DNA of 64,000 bases from Bog-473 sp963736525 (GTDB lineage: Bacteria > Actinomycetota > Acidimicrobiia > Acidimicrobiales > RAAP-2). Below, piece by piece: positions 8,093-16,467 of the stretch (position 1 is its first letter; each line of letters begins with the position of its first letter). Under the pieces are notes generated by a model, which was given only the letters and a program-made list of their open reading frames with translations, was not told where the DNA came from and did no database searches. The position numbers and the translations under genes were made by a program. The DNA lies in the NCBI GenBank assembly GCA_963736525.1, contig CAVTPF010000002.1:124001-188000 (forward strand), read 5' to 3'.

Positions 8093-9242
8093 CGTGGCGC
8101 CGTTGCCCCTCAAGGAGCAGTTCACCCGGGGCCTCCATGCCCCCATCTGCCTGACCTGGGAGCTGACGTACGCCTGCAACCTGGCCTGCGTGCACTGCCT
8201 CAGTGCATCGGGCCGGCGTGACCCCGACGAGCTGACGCCGGCCGAGGCCCGCCACATCGTCGACGACCTGGTCGACATGCAGGTGTTCTACGTCAACATC
8301 GGCGGGGGCGAGCCCATGCTGCGCCCCGACTTCTTCGACCTGGTCTCCTACGCGGTGGGGCGCCGGGTCGGGGTGAAGTTCTCGACGAACGGGACCAGGC
8401 TCACGCCGGCGCGGGCGCAGCAGCTGGCCGCCCTGGACTACCTGGACGTGCAGATCAGCATCGACGGCGCGACCGCTGCCACCAACGACGCCCTGCGCGG
8501 CGACGGCTCCTTCGCCGCCGCCCGGCGCGCCATGGACAATCTCGCCGCCGCCGGCTTCGGTCCCTTCAAGGTCAGCGTCGTCGTGACGCGCCAGAACGTG
8601 GAGCAACTCGACGCGTTGGCGGCCATCGCCGACGCCTACGGCGCCCAGCTCCGGCTGACGCGCCTGCGCCCGTCCGGCCGGGCGGTCGACCACTGGGACG
8701 CGCTGCACCCCACGGCGGCCCAGCAGCGCGTGCTGTATCACTGGCTGCTCGAGCGCCCCGGCGTGCTGACGGGCGACTCGTTCTTCCACCTGTCCGCACT
8801 GGGCCAGCCGCTCGACGGGTTGAACCTGTGCGGGGCCGGGCGCGTGGTCTGCCTCATCGACCCGGTCGGCGACGTCTACGCCTGCCCGTTCGTGATCGAC
8901 CGCCAGTTCCTGGCGGGCAACGTCCGCGGCCCCGGGGGTTTCCCGGTGCTGTGGCGCGAGTCGGCCCTCTTCACCTCGTTGCGCGAGCCGCAGAGCGCAG
9001 GAGCCTGCGCCTCGTGCGGGTCCTTCGACGCCTGCCGGGGTGGCTGCATGGCGGCCAAGTTCTTCACCGGCCTGCCCCTCGACGGGCCCGACCCCGAGTG
9101 CGTGCACGGGCACGGCGAGGTCGCCCTGGCGTCCCGCGGCACCCGCCCGCAGTCGGCCCTCGGGCACTCCAAGGTCGGTCGGGACGGCGTGGCGCTCCCG
9201 GTGCCCACCCCCGTGCGCTTCCGCTCGCCGGCGCGCGCCTGA
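8082..9242 (+). CDS. mftC: mycofactocin radical SAM maturase MftC
   Basis: The 386-residue enzyme has the radical SAM cluster motif CX3CX2C at residues 32-39 (YACNLACVHC) and a C-terminal SPASM region with several further cysteines (LCGAGRVVC, YACPF, CASCGSFDACRGGC) for auxiliary iron-sulfur clusters. GGGEPMLRPDFF follows the GGEP-type SAM-binding pattern. MftC oxidatively decarboxylates the C-terminal tyrosine of MftA and then forms the Val-Tyr carbon bond. The start is ATG 8082, inside the end of mftB; the longer frame back to 7989 is an mftB shadow. mftE follows after 5 bp. Confidence 0.95.
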   Translation: MPADVAPLPLKEQFTRGLHAPICLTWELTYACNLACVHCLSASGRRDPDELTPAEARHIVDDLVDMQVFYVNIGGGEPMLRPDFFDLVSYAVGRRVGVKFSTNGTRLTPARAQQLAALDYLDVQISIDGATAATNDALRGDGSFAAARRAMDNLAAAGFGPFKVSVVVTRQNVEQLDALAAIADAYGAQLRLTRLRPSGRAVDHWDALHPTAAQQRVLYHWLLERPGVLTGDSFFHLSALGQPLDGLNLCGAGRVVCLIDPVGDVYACPFVIDRQFLAGNVRGPGGFPVLWRESALFTSLREPQSAGACASCGSFDACRGGCMAAKFFTGLPLDGPDPECVHGHGEVALASRGTRPQSALGHSKVGRDGVALPVPTPVRFRSPARA

Positions 9243-9247
9243 GCGCC

Positions 9248-9931
9248 GTGGAGCTGGCCGGCGCCACCTGGCTCCAGGTGGAGGCGACGGGGCGGCGCGC
9301 CGTGCTGGCCGTGCCGCTGGGCTCCGTCGAGCAGCACGGACCCCACCTCCCGCTCGACACCGACACCCGCATCGCCGTGGCGGTGGCGACCGGGCTGGCG
9401 GCGCGTCACCCGGGCGTCGCGGTCGCGCCCGCCGTGGCCTACGGCGCCAGCGGCGAGCACGCCGGCTTTCCCGGCACCCTCGTGGTCGGCCACGAGGTGC
9501 TGGCCGAGCTCCTCGCCGAGCTGGTGCGCTCGGCCCGCGCGGCATTCGCCGGCGTGGTGGTCGTGAACGCGCACGGCGGCAATGCCGACGCGCTGTCGCT
9601 GCTTGAGGCGCGCTGCACCGCCGAGGGCGACGACCTGCTGGTGTGGAGCGCCGGCGTCGCCGGCGGGGACGCGCACGCCGGTCGGACGGAGACCTCGCTC
9701 ATGTTGGCCATCGACCCCGCCGCGGTCCTGCTCCACGAGGCACAGGCGGGATGCACGGAGCCCCTGCCGGCGCTCCTGCCGCGTCTGCGCGCCGAAGGGG
9801 TGAGGCCGGTATCGTCCAACGGCGTGCTGGGCGACCCCGCGGGAGCGAGCGCCGATGAGGGCAGAGCGCTGCTCCGCTCCATGGTGGGCGGGCTGGCGGC
9901 CGCCGCGGCGTCCCGCTGGGCCCTGCAGTGA
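9248..9931 (+). CDS. mftE: mycofactocin precursor peptide peptidase MftE (creatininase family)
   Basis: The 227-residue protein is a creatininase-family metallopeptidase. It shows the metal-binding GSVEQHGPHLPLDTD segment at about residues 25-39, VVVVNAHGGNADAL and the HAGRTETSLML region. MftE removes the cyclised C-terminal dipeptide from modified MftA, releasing the core that MftD oxidises. GTG at 9248 is the nearest normal start, 5 bp after the mftC stop; an in-frame CTG lies nine bases earlier. Its stop overlaps the GTG of the following SDR gene, so the two are coupled. Confidence 0.93.
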   Translation: MELAGATWLQVEATGRRAVLAVPLGSVEQHGPHLPLDTDTRIAVAVATGLAARHPGVAVAPAVAYGASGEHAGFPGTLVVGHEVLAELLAELVRSARAAFAGVVVVNAHGGNADALSLLEARCTAEGDDLLVWSAGVAGGDAHAGRTETSLMLAIDPAAVLLHEAQAGCTEPLPALLPRLRAEGVRPVSSNGVLGDPAGASADEGRALLRSMVGGLAAAAASRWALQ

Positions 9932-10713
9932 GCCCCGTCGCCGTGGTGACGGGCGCGGCCCGCGGCATCGGGGCGGCCACGGTGGACGCCCTGGTGGCGA
10001 ACGGCTGGCAGGTGGTCGCGGTCGACCGGTGTGCCGATGACCCAGCGCTGGACTATCCGCTCGCCACGAAGCCGGACCTGGAGGAGGTCGCCGGCCGCCA
10101 CGGCGCCACGGTGCGCGCCATGGTGGGCGACGTGCGGAGCGCGACGGACATGCGCGCCGCGGTGGACGACGCCGTCCACCACTTCGGTGGCCTGCAGGCC
10201 GCCGTGGCCGCCGCCGGCGTCATCAGCGGGGGCCCGCCACTGTGGGAGACGGCCGACGCCCAGTGGGACGTCCTCTTCGACGTCAACGTCAACGGCGTGC
10301 GCCACCTGGCTGCGGCGGCCGTGCCGGCGTTGCTGGAGAACGACGCCCCGCGCCAGGGGCGCTTCGTGGCGGTGGCGTCGGCGGCGGGGCTGTTGGGCTT
10401 GCGGCGCCTGAGCGGCTACAGCGCATCGAAGCACGCGGTCATCGGGCTGACGCGGTCGCTGGCGGCGGACCTGGCCGGCACCGGCATCACCGCCAACGCC
10501 GTGTGCCCGGGCTCGACGCGGGGGCCGATGCTCGACGCGTCGGCCGCCGTCTACGGTCTCGAGTCCCCGGAGGAGTTCGCCCGCCACCAGCTGGTGGAGC
10601 GCCTGCTCGCACCGGCGGAGCCGGCGGCGCTGATCGCCTGGCTGTGCGGTCCGGCCTCCGGCGGCGTCACCGGCGCCGCCCTGCCCGTCGACGGCGGCAT
10701 GACGACCTCGTAG
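9928..10713 (+). CDS. mycofactocin-coupled SDR family oxidoreductase
   Basis: The 261-residue protein is a classical short-chain dehydrogenase, with VTGAARGIG at the start, NVNG, SAAG and the catalytic YSASK. It has an extra stretch after the second beta strand (DDPALDYPLATKPDLEEVA). Such an insertion is typical of mycofactocin-associated SDR subfamilies, whose NAD is thought not to exchange with the soluble pool and to be re-oxidised through mycofactocin. Its GTGA overlap with mftE puts it in the mycofactocin operon, which supports that role. The alcohol substrate cannot be read from sequence. Confidence 0.85.
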   Translation: MSPVAVVTGAARGIGAATVDALVANGWQVVAVDRCADDPALDYPLATKPDLEEVAGRHGATVRAMVGDVRSATDMRAAVDDAVHHFGGLQAAVAAAGVISGGPPLWETADAQWDVLFDVNVNGVRHLAAAAVPALLENDAPRQGRFVAVASAAGLLGLRRLSGYSASKHAVIGLTRSLAADLAGTGITANAVCPGSTRGPMLDASAAVYGLESPEEFARHQLVERLLAPAEPAALIAWLCGPASGGVTGAALPVDGGMTTS

Positions 10714-10736
10714 GGTCCCGGAAGAGGAGGTACGCC

Positions 10737-11006
10737 ATGCCCTCGTGCACCCACCTTGATCAGATCGCCGACGTGGAGCCGCAGACAACGCAGGGCTGCG
10801 GGGCCTGCATGGCCATGGGCAGCACCTGGGTGCACCTCCGGCTGTGCCTGTCGTGCGGGGAGGTCAACTGCTGCGACTCCTCGCCCAACCGTCATGCCAC
10901 GGCGCATTTCCACCGGTCGGGCCACCCGCTCGTGCAGTCCTTCCAGCCCGGCGAGGACTGGATCTGGTGCTACGTCGACGAGCTGGCCATGGAGCTGCCG
11001 GGCTAG
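10737..11006 (+). CDS. UBP-type zinc finger domain protein
   Basis: The 89-residue protein is a stand-alone UBP-type zinc finger. It has the Cys/His ligand set CTHLDQI, CGACMAMG, LRLCLSCGEVNCC, HATAHFHRSGHP and a tryptophan-rich end (GEDWIWCYVDE). In eukaryotes such domains bind ubiquitin C-termini; free bacterial copies are known in actinobacteria with no established partner. A strong AAGAGGAGG site precedes the ATG. It follows the SDR gene by 23 bp and is probably co-transcribed with the mycofactocin operon. Its stop overlaps the convergent decarboxylase stop by 4 bp. Confidence 0.88.
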   Translation: MPSCTHLDQIADVEPQTTQGCGACMAMGSTWVHLRLCLSCGEVNCCDSSPNRHATAHFHRSGHPLVQSFQPGEDWIWCYVDELAMELPG

Positions 11007-12280
11007 GCACCCTGCCCATAGGTCGTGTTGTGTTGCGTGGTGCGGGTCGATCCGGTCGCCGCCACGGCGCGGCGCAGGTCGGCGATGAGCGCAGGGACGG
11101 TGACCGCACTGCCCGCGTGCACGGTGGCGTGCAGGGAGTCGGGCCGGTTCTGCCGGTCCAGGTACCACCCGTCGGCGGCCAGCCGCTCTCCGACGGCGAA
11201 GATGTCGAGGGTGTCGGGGTCGCGGGCGCCGAACGCCATCACCGTCGCCGGAGGATCGCCGCGCAGGGCGAGGGTGTCGATGGACTCGACGCCGGCCCGC
11301 AGCTGCCGCGCCGCGTCGTGCGCCGTGCGGGTCAGCTCGAGGTAGCCGCGGCGGCCGATGTGCATCATGGCCGCCCAGGCCGCCGCGATCGGGCCCGCCG
11401 GTCGCGTCCCCGCCATGGTCGTCGAGGCGTAGAAGCCACCCAGCCAGTCCGTCGTCACGAAGAGTTGCCGGCGGGCGAGCTCGTGGGTCCGGTACAGAAT
11501 GACCGAGACACCCTTGGACGCGTAGCCGTACTTGTGCACGTCGGCGGACATGGAGGTCACGCCGGGAAGCCGGAAGTCGAAGGGCTCGTGCAATCGGCCC
11601 AGCTCGGCGAGGAACGGGAGCAGGAACCCTCCCATGCACGCGTCGACATGGCACAGGATGCCCCGGCTCGCCGCCAGCGCGGCGATGTCGGCGATGGGGT
11701 CCAGCACGCCCTGCGGATAGGTGGGGGCCGAGCCGACCACCATGATGGTCTCGTCGGTGCAGGCCGCGGCCAGCGCGTCCGCGCTGACGCGGAAGTCCGG
11801 TTCCACCGACACGCGGACGAGGTCGACGTCGAAGTAGTCGGCCGCCTTGGTGAAGGCGGCGTGCGCGCTCTCGCCGGCCACGACGTTGGGCCGTGCCATG
11901 CCGCGTTGGCGGCCGACATCGCGCGCGGTCTTCACCGCCTGCAGCAGGCTCTCGGTGCCACCGGAGGTCAGATAGCCCTCCACCTCGCCGCCCGACGCCG
12001 GGTCGTCGGCGCCGAGAAGTGTGGCCGTGTTGCACACGATGTCGTGCTGCATGGTGCCGATGCTCGGGAAGGCGAGCACGTTGAGGCCGTTCTCGGCGCT
12101 GTAGAGGGCGAGGGCGTCGGACACGAGCTCGTGCACGTCGTCCCCCGCCGAGTACACCAGGCTGAACACACGGCCACCCCGCCAGTCCTGGTCGTCCCGC
12201 TTCATGGCCAGTAGCCGCTGCATCACCTGGTCGCGGGGCAGGCCGTCGTCGGGGAGCGGGGTGTGCGGGAAGGTGTCCAC
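11003..12280 (-). CDS. PLP-dependent group II decarboxylase / sphingosine-phosphate lyase-like protein
   Basis: The 425-residue enzyme has fold-type I PLP architecture: GYLTSGGTESLLQAVKTAR (phosphate loop), ESAHAAFTKAADYF (ring-stacking His), HVDACMGGF (Asp to the pyridine nitrogen) and SADVHKYGYASKG, with the internal aldimine Lys at about residue 250. This pattern fits the pyridoxal-dependent decarboxylase group that includes sphingosine-1-phosphate lyase and glutamate/tyrosine decarboxylases. YSAGDDVHELVSDALALY near the N-terminus is more like the lyase branch. The substrate is not known. It lies alone on the minus strand, convergent with the UBP protein. Confidence 0.85.
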   Translation of the reverse strand: MDTFPHTPLPDDGLPRDQVMQRLLAMKRDDQDWRGGRVFSLVYSAGDDVHELVSDALALYSAENGLNVLAFPSIGTMQHDIVCNTATLLGADDPASGGEVEGYLTSGGTESLLQAVKTARDVGRQRGMARPNVVAGESAHAAFTKAADYFDVDLVRVSVEPDFRVSADALAAACTDETIMVVGSAPTYPQGVLDPIADIAALAASRGILCHVDACMGGFLLPFLAELGRLHEPFDFRLPGVTSMSADVHKYGYASKGVSVILYRTHELARRQLFVTTDWLGGFYASTTMAGTRPAGPIAAAWAAMMHIGRRGYLELTRTAHDAARQLRAGVESIDTLALRGDPPATVMAFGARDPDTLDIFAVGERLAADGWYLDRQNRPDSLHATVHAGSAVTVPALIADLRRAVAATGSTRTTQHNTTYGQGA

Positions 12281-12333
12281 GTCCCGTTCTTACTCCACGG
12301 TGGTACGAGCACCCGACGCCTACGGTGACGACC

Positions 12334-12873
12334 ATGACTGACGAGGACGCAGCGAACCGCCAGGACGTCTCGAGCGACGAGGAACGCCGCGACTTCGTCG
12401 GGGCGCTGGCCAAGCACCGGGGGCTGCTGGTGCAGACGGTGACCGGGGTCTCCGAGGAGCAGGCGCGCCGGCGACCCACCGCGAGCGCGCTGTGCCTCGG
12501 GGGACTGATCAAGCACGTGACCAGGGTCGAGCAGAACTGGGCCAACTTCATCGCCCAGGGCACCGCGGCGATCGGTCGGGCCGATGCGGCGAGCTTCGCC
12601 GCCCACGCCGCTAGCTTCGAGATGACGGACGACGAGACGGTGCCCGAGCTGCTCGAGCGCTACGACGAGGCCGCCCGGTCGACCGACGAGCTGCTCATGT
12701 CGTTGCCGTCCCTCGACGTCGCACATCCGCTGCCACCGGCGCCGTGGTTCGAGCAGGCGGCGTCATGGTCGGCGCGGCGCGTGGTCCTGCACATCATCGC
12801 CGAGACCGCCCAGCACGCCGGCCATGCCGACATCATCCGGGAGACGCTCGACGGCGCCAAGTCCATGGGCTGA
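12334..12873 (+). CDS. DinB family protein (DUF664-like)
   Basis: The product of about 179 residues is a four-helix DinB/YfiT-like protein. The family metal ligands appear as LGGLIKHVTRVEQNW (first His), and VVLHIIAETAQHAGHADIIRETL with two further histidines in the last helix. Members are thiol-dependent enzymes or unknowns; in actinobacteria some act with mycothiol, which is only a family inference here. The start is ATG 12334; a GTG three codons upstream is possible. It is followed after about 60 bp by the LLM oxidoreductase. Confidence 0.85.
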   Translation: MTDEDAANRQDVSSDEERRDFVGALAKHRGLLVQTVTGVSEEQARRRPTASALCLGGLIKHVTRVEQNWANFIAQGTAAIGRADAASFAAHAASFEMTDDETVPELLERYDEAARSTDELLMSLPSLDVAHPLPPAPWFEQAASWSARRVVLHIIAETAQHAGHADIIRETLDGAKSMG

Positions 12874-12934
12874 GCACATCCGGGGTGCTGCCGCGAGGGT
12901 GGGATACGTTGGCCGCCGTGCCAGGGGGATCCAC

Positions 12935-13780
12935 GTGAAGTTCGCCGTGACGTTCGGGCGCATGCACCCGCGCCTGTGGGTCGAGGCGGCCGAGTCGGCC
13001 GACCGGCTCGGCTTCGAGTCGGCCTGGCTGCCCGAGCACCTCGTGCTGCCACTCGCCATGGCCGGCTCTCCCTACGCCGGCGCCGAGCACCCGCCCGTGC
13101 CCCCGACGACACAGCTCTTCGACCCGGCGGCGCTCCTCTCCTATGTCGCGGCCCGCACGACGTCGCTCCGCCTCGGCACCTACGTGTATCTGCTCGGTCT
13201 GCGCCATCCCTTCATCACGGCGCGGGCCTTCGCCACGCTGGACTGGGTCTCGGGCGGCCGCGCCGTCATCGGCGCCGGCGCCGGGTGGCTGCGCGAGGAG
13301 TGGCAGGCGCTCGGCATCGACCCCGCCACCCGGGCCGACCGGCTGGACGAGGCCATCGTCGTGTGCCGCCGGCTCTGGACCGAAGCGACGATCGCACACG
13401 ACGGCCCGCACTTTCCCTTCGCCGAGGTCGCCTTCGAGCCCAAGCCGCTGCAGCAGCCCATCCCCATCCTCATCGGCGGCGAGTCGGCGCCGGCGCTGCG
13501 CCGGGCGGGTCGCCTGGGCGACGGCTGGATCGGTATGTCCCACACCCCCGCCACGGCGGCCGCCTCGGTCGCGACCATCGAGGAGCATCGCGCGCAGGCC
13601 GGTCGGCTCGGGCTCCCCTTCGAGGTCACCGTCGGCGGCGAGTGCGCGACCGATGAGGACGTCGCGGCGTGGGAGTCGGCGGGGGTGGACCGGCTCATCG
13701 TGTCGCCCTGGCGGCGATCGGCCGAGGTGCTCGATGCGATGGGTTCGTTCGCGCGGCGCTTCATCGGACGCACCACATGA
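12935..13780 (+). CDS. LLM class F420-dependent oxidoreductase
   Basis: The 281-residue protein is a luciferase-like (TIM-barrel) oxidoreductase with VKFAVTFGRMHPRLWVEAAE, FESAWLPEHLVLP, RLGTYVYLLGLRHPF, RAVIGAGAGWLREEW and PIPILIGGESAPALRRAGRLGDGW. This matches the subfamily annotated as F420-dependent (TIGR03619 type). The start is GTG 12935 (VKFAVTF). Its stop overlaps the ATG of the next SDR gene (ATGA), indicating a two-gene operon. The substrate is unknown; the pairing suggests successive redox steps on one compound. Confidence 0.88.
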   Translation: MKFAVTFGRMHPRLWVEAAESADRLGFESAWLPEHLVLPLAMAGSPYAGAEHPPVPPTTQLFDPAALLSYVAARTTSLRLGTYVYLLGLRHPFITARAFATLDWVSGGRAVIGAGAGWLREEWQALGIDPATRADRLDEAIVVCRRLWTEATIAHDGPHFPFAEVAFEPKPLQQPIPILIGGESAPALRRAGRLGDGWIGMSHTPATAAASVATIEEHRAQAGRLGLPFEVTVGGECATDEDVAAWESAGVDRLIVSPWRRSAEVLDAMGSFARRFIGRTT

Positions 13781-14682
13781 GCCTGCTGGGTCTGGAGGGC
13801 AAGGTGGTGCTCATCACCGGTGCCGCCGCCGGTATCGGTGCCGCCTGCGCGGCGCTCTTCGCAGAAGAGGGTGCCGTCGTCGCGCTGTGCGACCGCGCCG
13901 CGGGCTTCGGCGGGGGCGACGACCCGTTCCGCCGCACCCTCGACGTGCGCGATGCCGCCGCCGTCACCGCCTTCGTGGCCGAGGTGGCCGAGCGGTTCGG
14001 CCGCATCGACGTCGTGGTCAACAACGCCGGAGGCACCTTCGCCGCGTTCCTGGTCGACGTCTCGCCCAAGGGAGAGGCCGCCCTCATCGCCGAGAACTTC
14101 ACCCAGGTGACCCACCTGGTGCGCGAGACGGTGCCGCACATGCCCGCGGGTGGCGCCATCGTCAACGTCACCTCCATCGAGGCGCATCGCGCCGCGCCGG
14201 GTTTCGCCGTCTACGCCGCCATGAAGGCCGCGCAGGCCAACCTGACCCAGACCCTCGCGCTGGAGCTGGCGCCGCGGGGCATCCGGGTCAACGCCATGGC
14301 GCCCGACGTGCTCGAGACCGAGGGCACGAGCTCCCTGTCCGCCCGAGGCGGGCACACCGGCACTGACACTCACACCGGCACTGACACTCACACCGGCACT
14401 GACACGCACACCGGCACTGACACTCACACCGGCACTGACACTCACACCGGCACTGACACTCACGCCGGCACTGACGCCCGCGCCGGCGTGGGGGTAATGA
14501 CCGGCTACCGTTCGCCGCCGTCACCGCCCCTGGGCCACTGGGGCACGGCGCGTGACGGGGCCGGTCCCGTCGTCTTCCTGGCCAGCGACCTCGCCCGTTT
14601 CGTCACCGGGGTGACCCTGCACGTCGACGGCGGCAACCTGGCTGCCGGTGGGTGGCACCGGGTCGCCGCTGCGACCGCCTGA
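13777..14682 (+). CDS. SDR family oxidoreductase with in-frame HTGTDT minisatellite insertion
   Basis: The 301-residue protein is a classical SDR: ITGAAAGIGAA, NNAGGTF, NVTSIEAH, the catalytic YAAMK, RVNAMAPDVLETEG and a normal C-terminus VTGVTLHVDGGNLAAGGW. Between the substrate-binding loop after PDVLETEG and the segment PPLGHWGTARDGAGPVVFLASD lies an insertion of about 60 residues, of which 42 are seven copies of a hexapeptide (HTGTDT, last copy HAGTDA). Normal SDRs have a short, variable lid here. The repeat keeps the frame, so the enzyme may still fold, with a long flexible loop over the active site. It is translationally coupled to the LLM gene. Confidence 0.85.
   Translation: MSLLGLEGKVVLITGAAAGIGAACAALFAEEGAVVALCDRAAGFGGGDDPFRRTLDVRDAAAVTAFVAEVAERFGRIDVVVNNAGGTFAAFLVDVSPKGEAALIAENFTQVTHLVRETVPHMPAGGAIVNVTSIEAHRAAPGFAVYAAMKAAQANLTQTLALELAPRGIRVNAMAPDVLETEGTSSLSARGGHTGTDTHTGTDTHTGTDTHTGTDTHTGTDTHTGTDTHAGTDARAGVGVMTGYRSPPSPPLGHWGTARDGAGPVVFLASDLARFVTGVTLHVDGGNLAAGGWHRVAAATA
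14353..14478. repeat. 18-bp minisatellite, seven units, inside the SDR gene
   Basis: Units CACACCGGCACTGACACT begin at 14353, 14371, 14389, 14407, 14425, 14443 and 14461; the third and last carry single-base changes. Each unit encodes HTGTDT, so copy-number changes would keep the frame. Confidence 0.97.
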
Positions 14683-14687
14683 CCCGC

Positions 14688-16160
14688 TTATGAACTCCAG
14701 ATGATCGCCTGCGGCTCGGTGTAGGCGAGCAGACCGTAGTCGCCCCCGTCACGCCCGACGCCGGACATCTTGAAGCCGCCGAAGGGCGCATCGTGGTTTC
14801 GCTGTGCCGTGTTGATGCCGACGTGTCCGGCCTGCAGCCGCTTGGCCACGCGCAGCGCCCGCGCACCGTCCTTGGAGAAGACGTAGTCGTAGAGCCCGAA
14901 TTCCGAGTCGTTGGCGATGGCGATCCCCTCCTCCTCGTCGTCGAAGGGGATCATGGTGATCACCGGGCCGAAGATCTCCTCCCGGGCCACCCGCATGGAG
15001 TTGTCGCCGGTGATGAGGGTGGGCGCCACGTAGAAGCCGGTCGTCAGATCGGCCGGGCGTTCGCCGCCGATCACGATCTCGCCGCCGTCCTCCCTGGCCG
15101 TCTCGATGTGCGCCTCGATCCGCGCCCGTTGCGCCGCCGAGATCACCGGCCCCACGATGGTGGCGGTGTCGGTCGGGTCGCCCACCTTGAGGAGCCCGGC
15201 CATCTGCACCAGGCCGTCGCGCACCTGGTCGAACAAGCTGCGGTGCACGACGGCCCGGGTGGGCGCGGTGCAGATCTGGCCGGAGTGGAAGGACCACGTG
15301 GACCCGATGCAGCCCACGGCGCCCTTGACGTCGGCGTCGTCGAACACGACGCAGGCGCCCTTCCCGCCGAGCTCGAGCAGCGTGCGCTTCATGGTGCGGG
15401 CGGCCTTCTCGGCGATGGTGACGCCGACCTGGGTCGATCCGGTGAAGCTGACGCAGTCCACCTCGTCGGCGTCCACCAGCGCGGCGGAGGAGGGCGGACC
15501 GTTGCCGTTCACCAAGTTGACGACGCCGGGTGGGAACCCGACGTCGTTGAGGATGCGCACGAGCTCCACGATGGCGAGCGGGTCCTGGGGCGCCGGCTTG
15601 ACGACCACCGTGTTGCCGGCCGCCAGGGCGGGGGCCACCTTGCCCGCCATGTTGACCATGGGGAAGTTGTACGACGTGATGCACGCCACGACCCCCAGGG
15701 GCTGGCGGTTCACCATGCCGCCGATGATCCCGCCCGGGGCCAGCGGCGTGGCCTGCGCCGGCTGGGGCAGGAGCGGGGTCTGCAGGACCTGGCGCGGATC
15801 GCGGGCATAGCGCTCGAAGCGGTCCGCCGCCACGGGGACCTGCATACGCGAGCCGACCGTCGCCGTGGCCCCGGTCTCGGCGATGACGAGCGGGAGCAAC
15901 TCGGAGGACTTGGCGCGGATGGCCGCCGCCGCCTCCCGCATGAGCGCACTGCGGTCCTCGGTGGACCAGGCGGCCCACCCGGGCTGAGCCTCCTTGGCGG
16001 CCGCCGCCGCGGCCAGCGCGTCGGACGCGCCGGCGTTGGGGGCCCGGCCCACGACGGTCTCGGTGGCGGGGTTGACGATCTCGTAGGTCCCCTCGGACGC
16101 GTCGACCCACTTGCCTCCGATGAGAAGCTGCTGCTCGTCACGCGTGTCGGTCTCGGCCAT
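14688..16160 (-). CDS. aldehyde dehydrogenase family protein
   Basis: The 490-residue protein is an NAD(P)-dependent aldehyde dehydrogenase. The catalytic cysteine lies in HSGQICTAPTR (about residue 297) and the general base in LLELGGKG (about 263). The cofactor site shows TSYNFP and VVKPAPQDPL, the active-site Asn region is near SYNFP, and there is FTGSTQVG. The length is normal for the family. It converts an aldehyde to the acid (or, if CoA-acylating, to the thioester). A TGACGGCGCGTCA palindrome lies 34-46 bp before the ATG, the same element found before the steroid-type gene clusters further right. A catabolic substrate in that pathway is therefore likely. Confidence 0.93.
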   Translation of the reverse strand: MAETDTRDEQQLLIGGKWVDASEGTYEIVNPATETVVGRAPNAGASDALAAAAAAKEAQPGWAAWSTEDRSALMREAAAAIRAKSSELLPLVIAETGATATVGSRMQVPVAADRFERYARDPRQVLQTPLLPQPAQATPLAPGGIIGGMVNRQPLGVVACITSYNFPMVNMAGKVAPALAAGNTVVVKPAPQDPLAIVELVRILNDVGFPPGVVNLVNGNGPPSSAALVDADEVDCVSFTGSTQVGVTIAEKAARTMKRTLLELGGKGACVVFDDADVKGAVGCIGSTWSFHSGQICTAPTRAVVHRSLFDQVRDGLVQMAGLLKVGDPTDTATIVGPVISAAQRARIEAHIETAREDGGEIVIGGERPADLTTGFYVAPTLITGDNSMRVAREEIFGPVITMIPFDDEEEGIAIANDSEFGLYDYVFSKDGARALRVAKRLQAGHVGINTAQRNHDAPFGGFKMSGVGRDGGDYGLLAYTEPQAIIWSS

Positions 16161-16193
16161 GTGTGCTCCCTGGTCGGTGGGCGCCGGCTGATC

Positions 16194-16206
16194 TGACGGC
16201 GCGTCA
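16194..16206. promoter_or_regulatory. TGACGNNNCGTCA operator-like palindrome, copy 1
   Basis: TGACG-GCG-CGTCA is a perfect 5-bp-arm palindrome 34 bp upstream of the aldehyde dehydrogenase ATG. The same arms occur at 27473-27485 and 44605-44617, and with one degenerate arm at 37503-37515, always beside catabolic genes. Confidence 0.6.
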
Positions 16207-16312
16207 CATTCAACCCCGGGCGGCCCCCCTGCCGCCAAAAGGCGCAGCTCGCCCGGCTCCCGGTTCGAGTGCGCCGGGGCCACTCCGGCGCCGGGCACCT
16301 CTCCCGGCGGGG

Positions 16313-16355
16313 TTTTCCAGAACTGTAAACACATCCGCTTAGAGTTTTCGAAACC
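16313..16355. promoter_or_regulatory. AT-rich inverted-repeat element, copy A
   Basis: This 43-bp element begins TTTTCCAGAACTGTAA and ends with TTAGAGTT followed by TTCGAAA. It matches the element at 48561-48603 at 31 of 43 positions. The inverted-repeat arms are imperfect here. It lies midway between the divergent aldehyde dehydrogenase and DUF35 genes. A regulator-binding site is my inference. Confidence 0.5.
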
Positions 16356-16388
16356 ATCGCCGGGGGACGGCAACCGGGCAAACGTCAC

Positions 16389-16467
16389 CGGCACCACCGG
16401 CACCACCGGCACCACCGGCACCACCTGCACCACCGGCACCACCGGCACCACCGGCACCACCGGCACC
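16389..16467. repeat. 9-bp minisatellite, eight units plus a partial one
   Basis: CGGCACCAC is repeated from 16389 to 16460; one unit has T for the second base position. It ends 35 bp before the DUF35 start codon. There are no spacers, so it is not a CRISPR array. Confidence 0.95.

Noticed and set aside
6226..8154. 642-codon frame opposite mftF running into mftB
   Set aside because: Composition is Arg/Gln/Gly-rich and it runs across mftA and mftB in the wrong frame; the mft genes explain the DNA.
14353..16467. Possible CRISPR arrays at 14353-14478 and 16389-16467
   Set aside because: Units of 18 and 9 bp follow head to tail without spacers; they are minisatellites, and no cas genes are present.
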